NCBI GenBank assembly: GCA_022702545.1 | Contig: JAHRBC010000008.1 | Span: forward strand, 682,001 to 746,000 | From: Phycomyces nitens | Lineage: Eukaryota > Mucoromycota > Mucoromycetes > Mucorales > Phycomycetaceae | Direction: 5' to 3' | Length of the DNA stretch: 64,000 nucleotides | Part shown: positions 33,738 to 44,946 of the stretch, in pieces | Layout of the letters: each line of letters opens with the position of its first letter | Position numbering within the stretch: the first letter of the stretch is position 1 | Translations under genes and position numbers: made by a program | Notes under the pieces: model-generated | The model's input: only the letters and a program-made list of their open reading frames with translations | Database searches by the model: none | Told to the model about the DNA's origin: nothing

Positions 33738-36197
33738 ATGGTCCCCAGTCCCTTTGCTCCCCTCAACCCTCAACCGCTACCAACGCTTCAACAGCAATCA
33801 CACCACCAGGGACAGTTCAACACTCACCCCGCCCAACCTGTACATGGACAAGAAGATGTCCATATGCGTCCTGTACAGGGAGGGTCAACCCAACCGCGCC
33901 GTCCTCGCCAGCCGCCAAGGCATCTCCCAGTCAAGCTGCACCGAAAGGATGTATGGGAGAAGCTTAAGAATGTGGATGCTGGGCTCTCGGTGGCCGATTG
34001 GTTACTTTTGGACAGGACCGCGTCCAAAGATGTCAAGGACGGACTGCATTTCCTCACTGGTAGGAAGAAGAAGGTGCCCGCGCTAGGTGTCAACTTGGTC
34101 CAGCATCAAGAGGATTCGTCGGAGGAGTCCGCCTCGTTCTACTCAGACGACTGGGAGTCGCAGAGTGTGGTGTCTGATGAAGTGAACTTCAGTTCAGATA
34201 GTGAGCTGGACGGGTACGACAGCGACGATACGGTCTACAGCTACAAGTACGACTATCAAGACTTCGCCTCAAGCCAACCGTTGCGCGCGCCTATAACCAT
34301 CAATGACCAAGTTTTGCCGGCGATCTTCGACTCTGGGGCCAGCGTGTCCGTCATTAGCAAGACTTTGGCCGTCAAGCTCGGTTTGGTGCCAAATGGCGAT
34401 CGTCTCCCTCTCTCCAGTCTGGATGGTCAAGCACACCCCCCTTGTGACATTACTGTCAACGTTCCCATTCGTGTGGCCGGAAAACTGCGACCGGACACGA
34501 TGTGCATCAAGGAGGGCCCTGGCAACCAAGATCTGTGCTTGTTGGGTATGACCTGGTTTAGGAAGTACGGGATTCAACTGCGGTTGAAGGATGGGTGCAT
34601 CATTATCCCGACCAAGCACGGAGCGAGCAGTGTGGAGTTGCAAGGACAAACGAGAGAGTTTGGGGTGAGTGGTGTTGGCGCACCCATTTACTCGATTAAT
34701 GTCCGAAAGGAGTCTGTCGTGGGGGGAAGAGCCCACGTTAAAGATACTCTTCAGGAGGAAAAGTTGTTGGACTACGTTGAGGAGGTGATGTCCGTTTCAG
34801 AGAAGGAGGAAGAGGTGCTTCCTCAGGGGATTGCGAGCGTTGTGGAGGCGCATCAAGATGCGTTTGTGGAGAATTCTGGTTTGGGTCAGGTGAATCTCTT
34901 GGACCATGAGATTCCAGTGACAACAAGTGAGCCAATCCGTTCTAGGCCGTACCGTTTGACTTGGGAGGAGGACGAGTCGTTGAAACGGGAGCTGGATAAC
35001 CTGTTGGCCTTGGGCCTGATCCGTCCGTCGCGTGGTCTCTGGACGTCTCCTGTCTTCTTTGTTTGCAAGAGGGACAATACCCTTCGGTTGGTGGTGGACT
35101 ACCGCAAGTTGAACCAAGTCACCATCAAGGATGCTTTCCCGTTGCCCCATATCGACGATCTTTTGGATTCTCTGGGTGGTTCTTCTCTGTTCTCGACATT
35201 GGACGCCGCAAGTGGCTATTGGCAGGTTCCTGTTGCCGAAGAGTCCATCGAGAGAACTGGTTTCGTGACAAGGCAAGGAACCTTTGAGTTCACGGTGATG
35301 CCTTTTGGGTTGACTTCTGCTCCGTCTACGTTCCAGCGAACGATGTCGATGATCTTGGGAGAATATATTGGAGACTTCGTTTACGTCTTCATTGACGATG
35401 TAATTATTTTCTCCAAGACTCTGGCTGAGCATGAGGTGCACCTGTCCCTGGTTTTTGAAGCGTGCAAGAAGGCGAATCTGAAGTTGAAATGGAGCAAGTG
35501 TTTCTTCGCCCAGCCCAGTGTGGAGTATCTTGGGCATGTTGTCTCTGGTTCTGGTCTCTCGCCTTGCTCGCGGAATGTGGAGAAGTTGCTGGCTCTGGTG
35601 GTTCCTAGGAACACCAACGAAGTCCATACCTTTCTAGGTATGGCAGGTTATTACCGGCGGTTTGTGCATGATTATGCCAAGGTGGCGCAACCGTTGGTAA
35701 AGATGTTGAAGAAGAACGTGTCCTTTGTCTGGGGTCCCGAGCAGGAAATGGCGTTCCTGGCTCTGCGAGCTGCCTTGATGAGTCCCCCAATTTTGGCCTT
35801 TCCGGACAGACAGCAGGTGCAAATCCTGACCACCGATGCATCCACTCGTGGTCTTGGGGCTGTCCTGTCGCAGGCACCAGAGGACTCCCTGGAAGATGAG
35901 ACGGTGATCTCATATGGTTCTCGAGGTCTCCGGGGTTCTGAGAAAAACTACGCTGCCACGCATTTGGAAGCGTTAGCTCTCATTTGGGGTGTAGTGAGGT
36001 ACCATCACTATCTTGCTGGCCGCCACTTTATCCTGCGCACGGATCATGCTGCGTTGGTTTATATCATCAAGAATCCGAATCCCTCCCCCAAGTTGTCAAG
36101 ATGGGCCGCCACACTGATGGAATATGACTTCACTTTGAAGCATCAACCTGGCCGCGATAATCCGGCTGATGCCCTTTCTCGTCTTCTCCCTTTGTGA
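33738..36197 (+). CDS. Pol of gypsy A: protease-RT-RNase H
   Basis: An intact 819-aa ORF beginning in CACCATGG-like context (GACCATGG). A Pro/Gln-rich leader and an acidic Ser/Asp region precede the aspartic protease AIFDSGASVSVIS (about 195). RT follows with RLVVDYRKLNQVTIKDAFPL, TLDAASGYWQV, FTVMPFGLTSAPSTFQR and catalytic FIDDVIIFS (about 550). RNase H is at TTDASTRGLGAVLSQ (about 698), ending at RDNPADALSRLLPL. There is no integrase in this ORF, unlike usual gypsy Pol. All catalytic residues are present, so the ORF looks functional. Confidence 0.92.
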   Translation: MVPSPFAPLNPQPLPTLQQQSHHQGQFNTHPAQPVHGQEDVHMRPVQGGSTQPRRPRQPPRHLPVKLHRKDVWEKLKNVDAGLSVADWLLLDRTASKDVKDGLHFLTGRKKKVPALGVNLVQHQEDSSEESASFYSDDWESQSVVSDEVNFSSDSELDGYDSDDTVYSYKYDYQDFASSQPLRAPITINDQVLPAIFDSGASVSVISKTLAVKLGLVPNGDRLPLSSLDGQAHPPCDITVNVPIRVAGKLRPDTMCIKEGPGNQDLCLLGMTWFRKYGIQLRLKDGCIIIPTKHGASSVELQGQTREFGVSGVGAPIYSINVRKESVVGGRAHVKDTLQEEKLLDYVEEVMSVSEKEEEVLPQGIASVVEAHQDAFVENSGLGQVNLLDHEIPVTTSEPIRSRPYRLTWEEDESLKRELDNLLALGLIRPSRGLWTSPVFFVCKRDNTLRLVVDYRKLNQVTIKDAFPLPHIDDLLDSLGGSSLFSTLDAASGYWQVPVAEESIERTGFVTRQGTFEFTVMPFGLTSAPSTFQRTMSMILGEYIGDFVYVFIDDVIIFSKTLAEHEVHLSLVFEACKKANLKLKWSKCFFAQPSVEYLGHVVSGSGLSPCSRNVEKLLALVVPRNTNEVHTFLGMAGYYRRFVHDYAKVAQPLVKMLKKNVSFVWGPEQEMAFLALRAALMSPPILAFPDRQQVQILTTDASTRGLGAVLSQAPEDSLEDETVISYGSRGLRGSEKNYAATHLEALALIWGVVRYHHYLAGRHFILRTDHAALVYIIKNPNPSPKLSRWAATLMEYDFTLKHQPGRDNPADALSRLLPL

Positions 36198-36603
36198 ACC
36201 AGTAACTAGTTACTATAACTACGTTTTGGCAGGCTTTATCTCGACTTTTGACTTTCGGATTTCTCTTCTTTTGGCACTCTTTTCCTTTTTCTTATATTTT
36301 CCCTTATATTATTACCCTATATTATTATCCCTATTATTTTATCCCTACTTCAATATCTTGTTGTATTCCCCAATTTTCTTATATTTTATCCACCATTTTT
36401 CCACTCGATTGTATCATTTTTTTTGTGTACCCTCAAATTTTCCTTATTTTTCTCTTGTGATCTACTTGTAACAATCAATATATCTCTTTAAAAACCATCA
36501 AACTCTCTGATTTTACAAGTACGCATCTACTCTTTTTTCGTGACATTGGTCCTATCTATCTTTTTATATTTTTCAAAGGTGTATCCTCTTAACATTTCTT
36601 ATT
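36198..36603 (+). other. T-rich spacer between RNase H and integrase ORFs of gypsy A
   Basis: About 400 bp of T/C-rich sequence with stops in all frames. It contains GTAACAATCAATATATCTC, similar to the CAATCAATAAA core of the LTRs, and no convincing donor/acceptor pair joining the two ORFs. Could be an inserted, decayed LTR or a second internal leader. Confidence 0.5.
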
Positions 36604-37947
36604 ATGGATTACCCTTTATATCTTTCAATTTTTTATTTTTTAACTCGAAACGGCGAATACCCCAATGGTTCCACACAAGCAATCAAGCGAAAGGTGAGAT
36701 GGCAGGCCAAGAAGTATGTGGCATTCAATGGTAAATTGTTCCGTCAAGACTCCAAGGTTCCTTATGGTCAAGAACTGTTGCATGAGGGTATCACTGAGGA
36801 GGTGGTAACTCGAGTTCACTGTGAAGGACACTCAGGCGTCAATAATACATGGAGGCAAGTAAGGTTGCAGTATACCGGGCCTAGATTGTATGAGTTGGTG
36901 CGCAAGGTGGTCCAGAGTTGTATAACTTGCCAGGTGAGAGCAAGGAAGATCCGCAAGAGGTGGGAGCCAGCAAGACCGATCAATACTCCAGTCAAGCCAT
37001 TTTATATGGTAGGGTGCGATGCTGTGGGGCCGATCAAGACTTCTAAGAATGGTTTCCGTTACCTTTTGGTGGCAGTTGATTACCTGACAAGATGGCCAAT
37101 TGCTATACCAGTCAAAGACATCACGTCTGAGACCACGGCCGACTTCATGTATGATCAACTGGTTGTCAACTATGGTGTGCCGAGTTACATCCTCACTGAC
37201 AGAGGTAGTAACTTCACTTCGGGTTTTGTCCGCAAGTTTCTTTCGTTGGTTGGTTGCCGCCATATTACTACTACTGCATACCGCCCGCAGACTAATGGGC
37301 TATGCGAACGTCTCAACCAGACTCTAGTGCAAACCCTTGCCAAGATAACCCGCGATGCCGATGCTCAAGACCGTTGGGACGAGTTTGTCAATTCTGCGCT
37401 TTTGGTCCTCCATACCATGTCCAATGATTCTACTGGTTTTAGCCCTGCGATGTTGCTATTTGGATACGACATGCGCACTCCGGCAATTTGGCCTGCTCCT
37501 CGTACGGATTTTGTCGAAGGAGAGGCAATGGATGAAGTGGCTAGCCGGATTAAAGTAGTTCAGTTGCTGACAGATGGTTTACGTGAGGAGGCAAGACAGA
37601 AAACCAAGGACAGACAGCAGCAAGACAAGAGGCGTTATGATGGGCAAGTGGGGCCGCGCAAGAGGTTCTCGGTGGGCGAGCAAGTGCTTATGAGAGACAA
37701 CAAACCAGCAACCAAGCTCCAAGACCGTTGGTTAGGTCCTATGGTGGTAAACCAGGTGAACAAGAATGGTACCTACCACTTAACTGGGCCGAACTATCTC
37801 AGGCTGCAAGGTGCCGTCAATGGTGACTCCCTGGTTCCGTTCTATCAACATAGAACCATGATCCCAGATGTGCAAGTACGAAGAGCTCAAGCCCAATTTC
37901 AAGCATGGTTAGACCGGGTGACTCCTGAGAGGATGGTCTCAACCTAG
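36604..37947 (+). CDS. Integrase ORF of gypsy A
   Basis: 447 codons from the first ATG; the conserved integrase sequence begins near NGEYPNGSTQ, so the first about 15 residues may not be native. Zinc finger: HCEGHSG with CITC (HHCC). Catalytic core: GCDAVGPI, ILTDRGSNF and TNGLCERLNQ (D,D-35-E). The C-terminal domain has GEQVLMRDNKPATKLQDRWLGP, the GPF/Y-type module. No chromodomain. It inserts element cDNA into the genome. An independent reading unit, which is atypical for Ty3/gypsy. Confidence 0.9.
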   Translation: MDYPLYLSIFYFLTRNGEYPNGSTQAIKRKVRWQAKKYVAFNGKLFRQDSKVPYGQELLHEGITEEVVTRVHCEGHSGVNNTWRQVRLQYTGPRLYELVRKVVQSCITCQVRARKIRKRWEPARPINTPVKPFYMVGCDAVGPIKTSKNGFRYLLVAVDYLTRWPIAIPVKDITSETTADFMYDQLVVNYGVPSYILTDRGSNFTSGFVRKFLSLVGCRHITTTAYRPQTNGLCERLNQTLVQTLAKITRDADAQDRWDEFVNSALLVLHTMSNDSTGFSPAMLLFGYDMRTPAIWPAPRTDFVEGEAMDEVASRIKVVQLLTDGLREEARQKTKDRQQQDKRRYDGQVGPRKRFSVGEQVLMRDNKPATKLQDRWLGPMVVNQVNKNGTYHLTGPNYLRLQGAVNGDSLVPFYQHRTMIPDVQVRRAQAQFQAWLDRVTPERMVST

Positions 37948-37959
37948 ACGGGGGAGATT

Positions 37960-38711
37960 TGACACGTGTGTTGTGGGCAGGTTCGGTTTCGACCATGAAG
38001 CCGGACCAAGGGCCCGGACATAGACGTAGGAGGGGTCGGTGGCCGGACAAGTCCGAGTAAGAAGTCCGAGCCGAGTGAGTTGGGCGGGTTTCCGGTGAGA
38101 TGACGTTGGCTGGGCGATCCCCGAGTTTCTATATTTTTCTTTCTTCCCAGTCTTTTCCCGTTTTTATTTTATCACATTTATTTATTTCCTTTTTTATATT
38201 ATTTCCTTTCCTATTTCTTTTGTGAATCCTTGACACCTTCTTGCAGGATTGCACCATTTTACACCTCTTTAAACAATTGTCTTTGTACAATGTACTTCTT
38301 CCATTTTTACCTTTATTATTTTTACAATATTTTTATACTATACTTTATCACACTTGTCTAGAATTACATCATTTTATTCACTTATTTCTTTATTCTTTGT
38401 TTTACCTTGACTGCGATGGCACAATTCCATCCATTTATTTTATTATTTTCAGTTATTCCTTTTCGATTCTGAATGTCTATAAAAGACATTCAGTTTTCAA
38501 TCAATAAAAGATATCTTTCGTTGGGTTTAATACCGGTTCTATTTTATTTTATTTGTACTTTTCGATCTCTGAAGAGCAGTGATATTTTGCCCGGTTACAT
38601 TTTGGGAATATACTGTTGAGTTTCGTTAGTCATTTTCTTTATCTTTATTATCGTTTTATTATTTGCCGTCGTTTGTCACTATACACAACCGTATACACAC
38701 ATCACGCTTCA
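37960..38711 (+). repeat. Right LTR of gypsy A
   Basis: 752 bp from TGACACGTGTG to ATCACGCTTCA, preceded by polypurine tract GACGGGGGAGA (37948-37958). TATAAAAG near 38477 and ATCAATAAAAGATATC downstream are the promoter/poly(A) core. Confidence 0.9.
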
Positions 38712-38715
38712 GCTC

Positions 38716-39908
38716 TGACACGGGTGTTGTAGGGTTTCCAGCTTCGCCCACTTCTCTCCATTTCACGTGACTTTTCCAAGGTCTTCCCTGCTAGAAAGCG
38801 TGACGTAGCATCCTGATCAACTTGGCAACGTCACCTTTCTCCATTTGCAAGTCACCTTATTTCTCATATCTCCCTTTTCTCCGCACTTCTTTGATTTTCC
38901 ATATTTGTCACCCTCGCTCTCATTTCAAACCCCTCCTATCCATTTCCATATTTATCCATTGTACACTATTTTTGTCATCTATCTTCCCTTCCTTTCTCCC
39001 CACGTTGCTGTCTGTGCGCACTTATCTTTCTCTTCATGTTATCTACCTCTTTACACCCTCTCACACATCGGCACTTCATTTTATTCATACCCCTTCATAT
39101 CTCTGTCCCTTCTCTCACACTGCTCACTTTATCATATTACTGTTATCCATATCTTCATACTTCATATTTACATTGTCTTCGCACATTTTCATATCTCATT
39201 TTGTCTTATCATATTTGTCCTCCATTTTTATATTATCACCTTCACTGTATATCCCATTTTCTCATACTATCATATCTTATTTTGTCTTATCATCTCATAC
39301 CTCTCCCCCCAAAGTCATTATTATCCTTATCCATTATCTCATATACTGTTCTATTTTTCATTCACACACCCAATTCCTATATTTTATTATTAATCAATTC
39401 ACCATTTATCACTAAGTAACATTTTACGAAGTCTATATAAGAGACCAAAATTTCAATCAATAAACATTATCAGTTACCTCTCTCTTAATTTCCGTCCCTG
39501 AACTAGTGAATTGTCTTGTATAGAAATTCCTAGTCATACCTGTGCCAAGATTGATTTTTCTTTTCATCCAATTCCCTTTTCCGTCCAAATCTGTATCTTC
39601 CCAGTACCTTGCTGTCAACTTTAGTAATTGTCCTGAGTGAAATTATCTAGTTCCCCTCTCCTATTATATCTCTTCCTCCCTGTTTCCATTGCTGTCAAGA
39701 ATATATTCAACTGTCCCGAGCGAAGTTATACATCTCTATCCATATTTTCACCTTTTCTTTCTCTTGTCCGTTTCTTGCTGTCCAAATTTCGGTTTCTACC
39801 CCCGTTATTGTCTATCTCTATCGCACCATCGTTATTGTCAACGAGTGGTATTTAATTTATTATATTTTCTGACTCGTTTTCACATCACAACAAACTCAAC
39901 ACGCGTCA
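38716..39908 (+). mobile_element. LTR-like repeat B, right copy (1193 bp)
   Basis: Matches 18215-19406 with about four differences (for example one extra C in a C-run). Flanked by GCTC at 38712-38715 and 39909-39912. The following GCTCTTTTGC is the 5' start of LINE-2. Confidence 0.75.
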
Positions 39909-40129
39909 GCTCTTTTGCTTAAGGATTTTTTTACCCCACAAATTTCCTTTTATAGTAATTATACCGAACTTTCCATCCATCCTAACCAACACTGCCAACA
40001 ACTACGCATCCATCGCCTACCACGCCCCATCCCGCCTCCGTAGCAAGTTTTCCATTAAGCTTACCAGTCCAAGCACCCACTGTCCAAGTTTCAGCCCAAA
40101 CGAATGACATTTATTTTCCCCGATTCCCG

Positions 40130-41011
40130 ATGTCATCCTCAATGATGCCCCCAATCCCAGGCGCATCTAATGAGCTCATGTCCTTTTTGACCTCCATGTT
40201 GACGCGCCTTGACAACACTGAGAAGCTCGCTGACCAAGTGAAGGCTCTTGAAGCCAAAAACAGCCGCCTCCAAGCAGAATTGGCGGAAACCCGAAAACGT
40301 CTTGAGCAGGCTACGACCTCTCAAACTTCCCTTCCCCTGGGCAATAGCCCAAATGTTTCAACCTCCGACCACGCCCCAAATCCCAGTTCCCAGGAACCCG
40401 GATTGGAAGCCTCCACTTGGGCTGCCAAGGCCAGCGTCAACCGCCCCCCTCCTGCCCGTAAGGGTCCTTCCCCATGCCGAGTTGCTGCTTCTCAGCGTAT
40501 TTTCACTGCAGCCTCTGGCCCCCTTGGATATAAATATGTTTATATTCCTCGCTCCCGTCGCCTCACCCACAGGGAAGTGCATAGTTCTCTCCGCACCCTT
40601 GGAATTGACACTGCTCGTCTGTTGGACATTAATTTCCCTGCTCGTGGAATTATTGGCATACTTGTCCATCTCCAGTTCGTTGAAGAATTCGAGGCACAAC
40701 TCGATAGAGCCAAGGTTGAGGTCATTGGTGACTTTGATCCTGTTGACCCACAACACTTGGCAGACCCCAAGTACCACGATCTCTCTCTGGACAAGCGGGC
40801 AAATGCTGCCATTCAAGTGCAGAATGCACGCTGCCTCCAGACTCTCAAGTTCCTCCGCCCCCATGTTGCCCTCCCAGTTGCCCACTTCTTTGTTGAAGAA
40901 GGGTGGATTAGCGCCGATGAGATACCTACCCGTTCTGCTCTTGGTGGTGATGGTGAATCACTGTTCAAGAGAAAGCGCGCATTTGCTCCAAGCAACCTCA
41001 TGGAAGAATGA
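40130..41011 (+). CDS. LINE ORF1 protein, LINE-2 copy
   Basis: 293 aa, intact, with the same coiled coil and ATGA overlap with ORF2 as in LINE-1. Differences from LINE-1 include R to C and R to H changes of CpG type (GPSPRRV to GPSPCRV; HREVRSS to HREVHSS). Confidence 0.85.
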   Translation: MSSSMMPPIPGASNELMSFLTSMLTRLDNTEKLADQVKALEAKNSRLQAELAETRKRLEQATTSQTSLPLGNSPNVSTSDHAPNPSSQEPGLEASTWAAKASVNRPPPARKGPSPCRVAASQRIFTAASGPLGYKYVYIPRSRRLTHREVHSSLRTLGIDTARLLDINFPARGIIGILVHLQFVEEFEAQLDRAKVEVIGDFDPVDPQHLADPKYHDLSLDKRANAAIQVQNARCLQTLKFLRPHVALPVAHFFVEEGWISADEIPTRSALGGDGESLFKRKRAFAPSNLMEE

Positions 41012-44000
41012 GTGAGCTTTCTATAGGCTTATGGAACGCCAATGGGCTTCAACCCCGTGCCATAAACAACGTGCTCAACCACTGTCAGTCCCTCCATATG
41101 CTCTTCATCACTGAAACATGGCTCCTGTCACCTGCGCGTATTCTCACATCATGGTCCCAATTTCATTTGTACGGACCCCCTGTTGCTGGGACATACCATG
41201 GGTCGATGGGAGTTTCATTGTTACTCTCCCCCTCCTGTCCTTACACCGTCACCCAAATCCCTATGCCCAACAACTATGCCCTCGCCGTCAAGATTGGCAC
41301 CCTTCGACTGGTTTGTGTTTACCTCCCCCCCTCTATGTCCACTGCCGATGCCCTCTCTGTTCTCTCTGACATTCCTTTGACTGAAGACACCCTCCTTTGT
41401 GGGGACTTCAATGCCCGTCTGGGTTCCATCACTGGAGATTATGCCACAAATTCTCGCGGCCTAGCACTTAGTGCATGGCTAGAAGCAAGATCCCTCACTG
41501 TCCTTAATGGCTCACTCTCTCCTTGCACACCCACCTACATTTCCTTTCGCCGTGAAGTCGAAATTAGCAGTATCATTGACCTATTCATCACCAACACCAA
41601 TTTCGCCAATCCCTCTCTCCACATTCAAACCGAACTCTCCCTAGGCTCTGACCACCGACTTCTTTCACTTTCCTTCACCTATGACCTTGACCCTTCCCCT
41701 CCATCTCCACCCCCTCTCCGCCGACTCTGGAACCTCTCACGCCTCAAGGAACCAGACGTCCTTCAACTCTACACCGATTCCCTCATCCTCAACGCCACAC
41801 CCCTCCTCAACACCTTGCAAGACATTGTACAGAACCCGCCCTCCTCTCCTCCCCCCATTGATGCCCTTACTAACGATTTCAACACACTCATTTATGATTC
41901 TCTTAGTAGTTCAATAGGTACCCGCCCTCACCGCTCATCCAAATGGAAGAAATTCTGGACCCCTGCCCTTCAAGCGGCAGCCGACCATCGTGATGGTTGT
42001 TACAAGCAATGGCGTCACGCTTGTGGCATTGACAAGATCAATTGGTGGAGCCGGCACCAACATGCACATCAGGAGTTCTGTCAACAAGTCCAGACAGCAA
42101 AACGTCAATCCTGGCACGCCTTCTGTAGGTCTCTGGAATGGGACTTTGCCAAGGCCACTTCCAAGATCAAACAGATCAAATGGCATCAACAACCCAAACA
42201 TGTCTTCCAACATGACGATGGCCCAGCTGCTGCAGCAACCATCATGTGTGACTACCTTGCTTTGGTGTACAGTGGACACATCCTCCCTTCCTCCCATCCT
42301 CCTCCTCCTCCATCAACCTCCCCTCACCTGCCTTTCGCCGCTGGTGACTCCCCATTTGATTCGTCAGTGGTGGAAGAATACATGCGATTTATGCCTAGCC
42401 GCAAGGCGCTGGGTCCTGACCACATCCGTGCAGAAATGCTTAAGCCCGTCCAGTCCAAACTCTCTCCTCTCCTTGCCCTGCTCTTCACTCTGTGTTGGCA
42501 GTGCTCTTATGTCCCCTCTCTCTGGCGCCAAGCCCAAGTTTTCCCAATCTTCAAGAAGGGTAACCCAAACGATGCTGCCAATTATTGGCCAATCTCTCTC
42601 ACTTCTGTTCTTTGGAAATTACTTGAGATGTGTATTGCACCTGATCTCACCAAGTTCTCTCCTCCCTTGGACGTAGCACAAGGTGGATTTCGCCCCCAAT
42701 GTGGAGCACTGGACCAGGCCCTCTGCTTGCATGTCCTTGTCAAAGCCCACTACCATCGCCATAACCGCTACCCTGTAGTCGCCTTCCTGGATATTAAGGC
42801 AGCCTATGATACAGTTGACCAACATGTCATTTGGGATGCTCTTGTCTGCCGCCAAACTCCCCCTGCCCTTGTTGGCCTCCTTGTCAACATGTTTGACAAC
42901 GTCTCCATCTCTGTCCTTCTTGGCAACTTCTCCTCCCATTCCTTCTCTCCCTCCACAGGTGTACTGCAAGGTTCTGTCCTCAGTCCCCACCTCTACTCCA
43001 TCTACATCAACTCCCTGTCACCTCTTCTTTGCACAGTTGCTCTGTCTACATCTGCTGCCCATGTCCCATCATCCTCTCCCTCCTCGTTGGACTCCTACCA
43101 CGCCCTTTTGGATCCTTCAGGTGTGGATGACTTTGACAATTCCACCTCTCCCACGCCAATCAACTCTCTTCTCTTTGCTGACAACGCTGCCATTTTTGGC
43201 TCTGTTCCTGACGTTCAGAAAATGTTGGATCTGGCTGCAGCCCACTCTCTAGAACTTGGATACCGTTGGAGTCCATCCAAATGTGCATTCGTGTACCAAA
43301 ACTCCCGCTCCCACTCTCCTCCCTCCCTCTCCCTGTATGGTGAGTTACTCCCTGCAGTGGATGAGTTTATCTACCTTGGCATGCCATTCCGGAGTAAGGG
43401 AATCTATTTCCCCTCCATCGTCACCCATCGCCGAGCTGGTACCCTTGCTGTCATGGCTACAATGCATGCTGTTGGTGCATGCCGTTCTGGTTTTTCCCTG
43501 CTCTTGAGCTCTCGGTTGTACCAAACATTTATTCGCCCCAAGTTCGAATATGGCCTGGCAATCACACCTCTCCTGGAAAAGGACTTTAAGGCCCTAGAAC
43601 TGATACAAGATAAGTGTCTTCGCATGATAGTTGGGGGGCATGCCACGTCCTCCACTATTGTGTTGCAGCACATCTGTAATATACCCAGCATGAGATTCCA
43701 CAAGGATATCTTTGTTACCAAGTTCTGCCTTCAGGCCCATACCCTTCCTTCCTGCTGTCTCCTTTCTCTCCTCCACCAACACCACCTTTCCCATTCCTCT
43801 CTTGTCCCACTGAGCAACCATCCATTCCTTCTCAATATGCCAGCTTCTCTCAATGTACGTAGCATCAACACTGTACAAAAATACCTTGACTCCCGTCAAG
43901 TGTCCCTGTTGTAAATGAGTATTGATCACTGCTGAATCTGAGAGTAAGACTGAAGGATAAAATAATATCCTCAGCTATTCCAGTCAAACGGATCTGCCTT

Positions 44001-44946
44001 TATGAGATTATCCAATACACAGATCATCATACACATAATTGATTATTATTTATTATTATTGTTATCACCATAATATGGGATATACAGATATACACATATT
44101 TATCTAATGGCATCATCATATTCCATCTACATATTTCGTTGATTATATGAATACTTGATTGAGAGACTACAACTACAATGAATTAGTAATTCTAAAAACA
44201 TTACCCAAGTATCTGGGTCGGAATATTAAAATATTACCAATAGCATAAATGCTCTTCTTTACCAAAGCTCTCTGGCTGATCTGACTGGAGAAGTATCATA
44301 TCAATAGGTCTCTCTGGATCTTTCCAGAAAGACAATACTCCTGGAAGATGACTCATCGTGATAAATATTACCAAAGCATATACTGAATTATAAATCAGAA
44401 AACATATAAATATCAGTAGTTAGTTCTGTGTAGAAAGATAACCTTTTTCTTGATAATAAACACCCTACACAAGTTCTCACGAATTCTTTCGTATCTTTCT
44501 TATTTTTACTCTACCCACAACAGTCCCTTTTTGCCGCCTTCCTCTCCAAACCACCCAAGTCTTGATTCAAGCATGTCACCCTGACCTTGGGGTTGACCCA
44601 ATCCTGTTCCTTCCTGCTTCCCGAGTAGAACGTGGTTGCCTTGTTTGTTGGCGAATGGGCTGGCTACCCGGAAACCCTCATCCATGTGCATGTGAGACAG
44701 ACCACACTTCTCACCGCCATCTCGCCATCTGCCCTAGGATCCCATCAGAACTATTTGCTTCCCTCCATCTCCTGCGAATCATCCCATTGATTTTGCCATT
44801 TCCTCCCTCCCTTCCTCTTCCTTGGCCCCATGTCCACCATACTGGGTGCCATTGCTCACGATCCTCTGGCACATTGATCAATTGTGCAATCCTGATAGGG
44901 AGTTCACTCACGAGAGGAGCCATGGTGCTTTGTGGCATGCTGCTTA
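41008..44946 (+). pseudogene. LINE ORF2, LINE-2 copy, catalytically damaged and interrupted
   Basis: Endonuclease and RT are open from 41008 to 43906 (including SDHRLLSLSF where LINE-1 has a stop). The RT active site FADD is changed to FADN (about 43174-43185), and many Arg codons have become His, Cys, Trp or Gln (NYRPIS to NYWPIS, PRRGA to PQCGA, DQRV to DQHV). A solo LTR (43907-44522) cuts the C-terminal region; after it, small deletions near 44548 and 44765 relative to LINE-1 shift the frame. The Cys/His cluster CACETDHTS is still seen near 44690. Confidence 0.9.
43907..44522 (+). mobile_element. Solo LTR E (616 bp)
   Basis: Starts TGTTGTAAATGAG and ends TACCCACAACA (TGTTG/CAACA inverted ends). 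5-bp target-site duplication GTCCC at 43902-43906 and 44523-44527. LINE-1 gives the empty site. No coding content. The TGTTG...CAACA ends are common in Ty1/copia LTRs; no internal region remains. Confidence 0.88.

Larger units (their letters stand above)
19411..38711 (+). mobile_element. Ty3/gypsy LTR retrotransposon A
   Basis: The left LTR (19411-20022 plus 31898-32037, 752 bp) is split by element C. The internal region is 32038-37959 and the right LTR 37960-38711 (752 bp). The LTRs differ at about six positions, so insertion is recent. GCTC flanks both ends (19407-19410, 38712-38715). Gene order is gag, PR-RT-RNaseH, INT, i.e. Ty3/gypsy. Unusually, the three parts are separate ORFs with 400-450-bp noncoding spacers between them. 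Confidence 0.92.
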
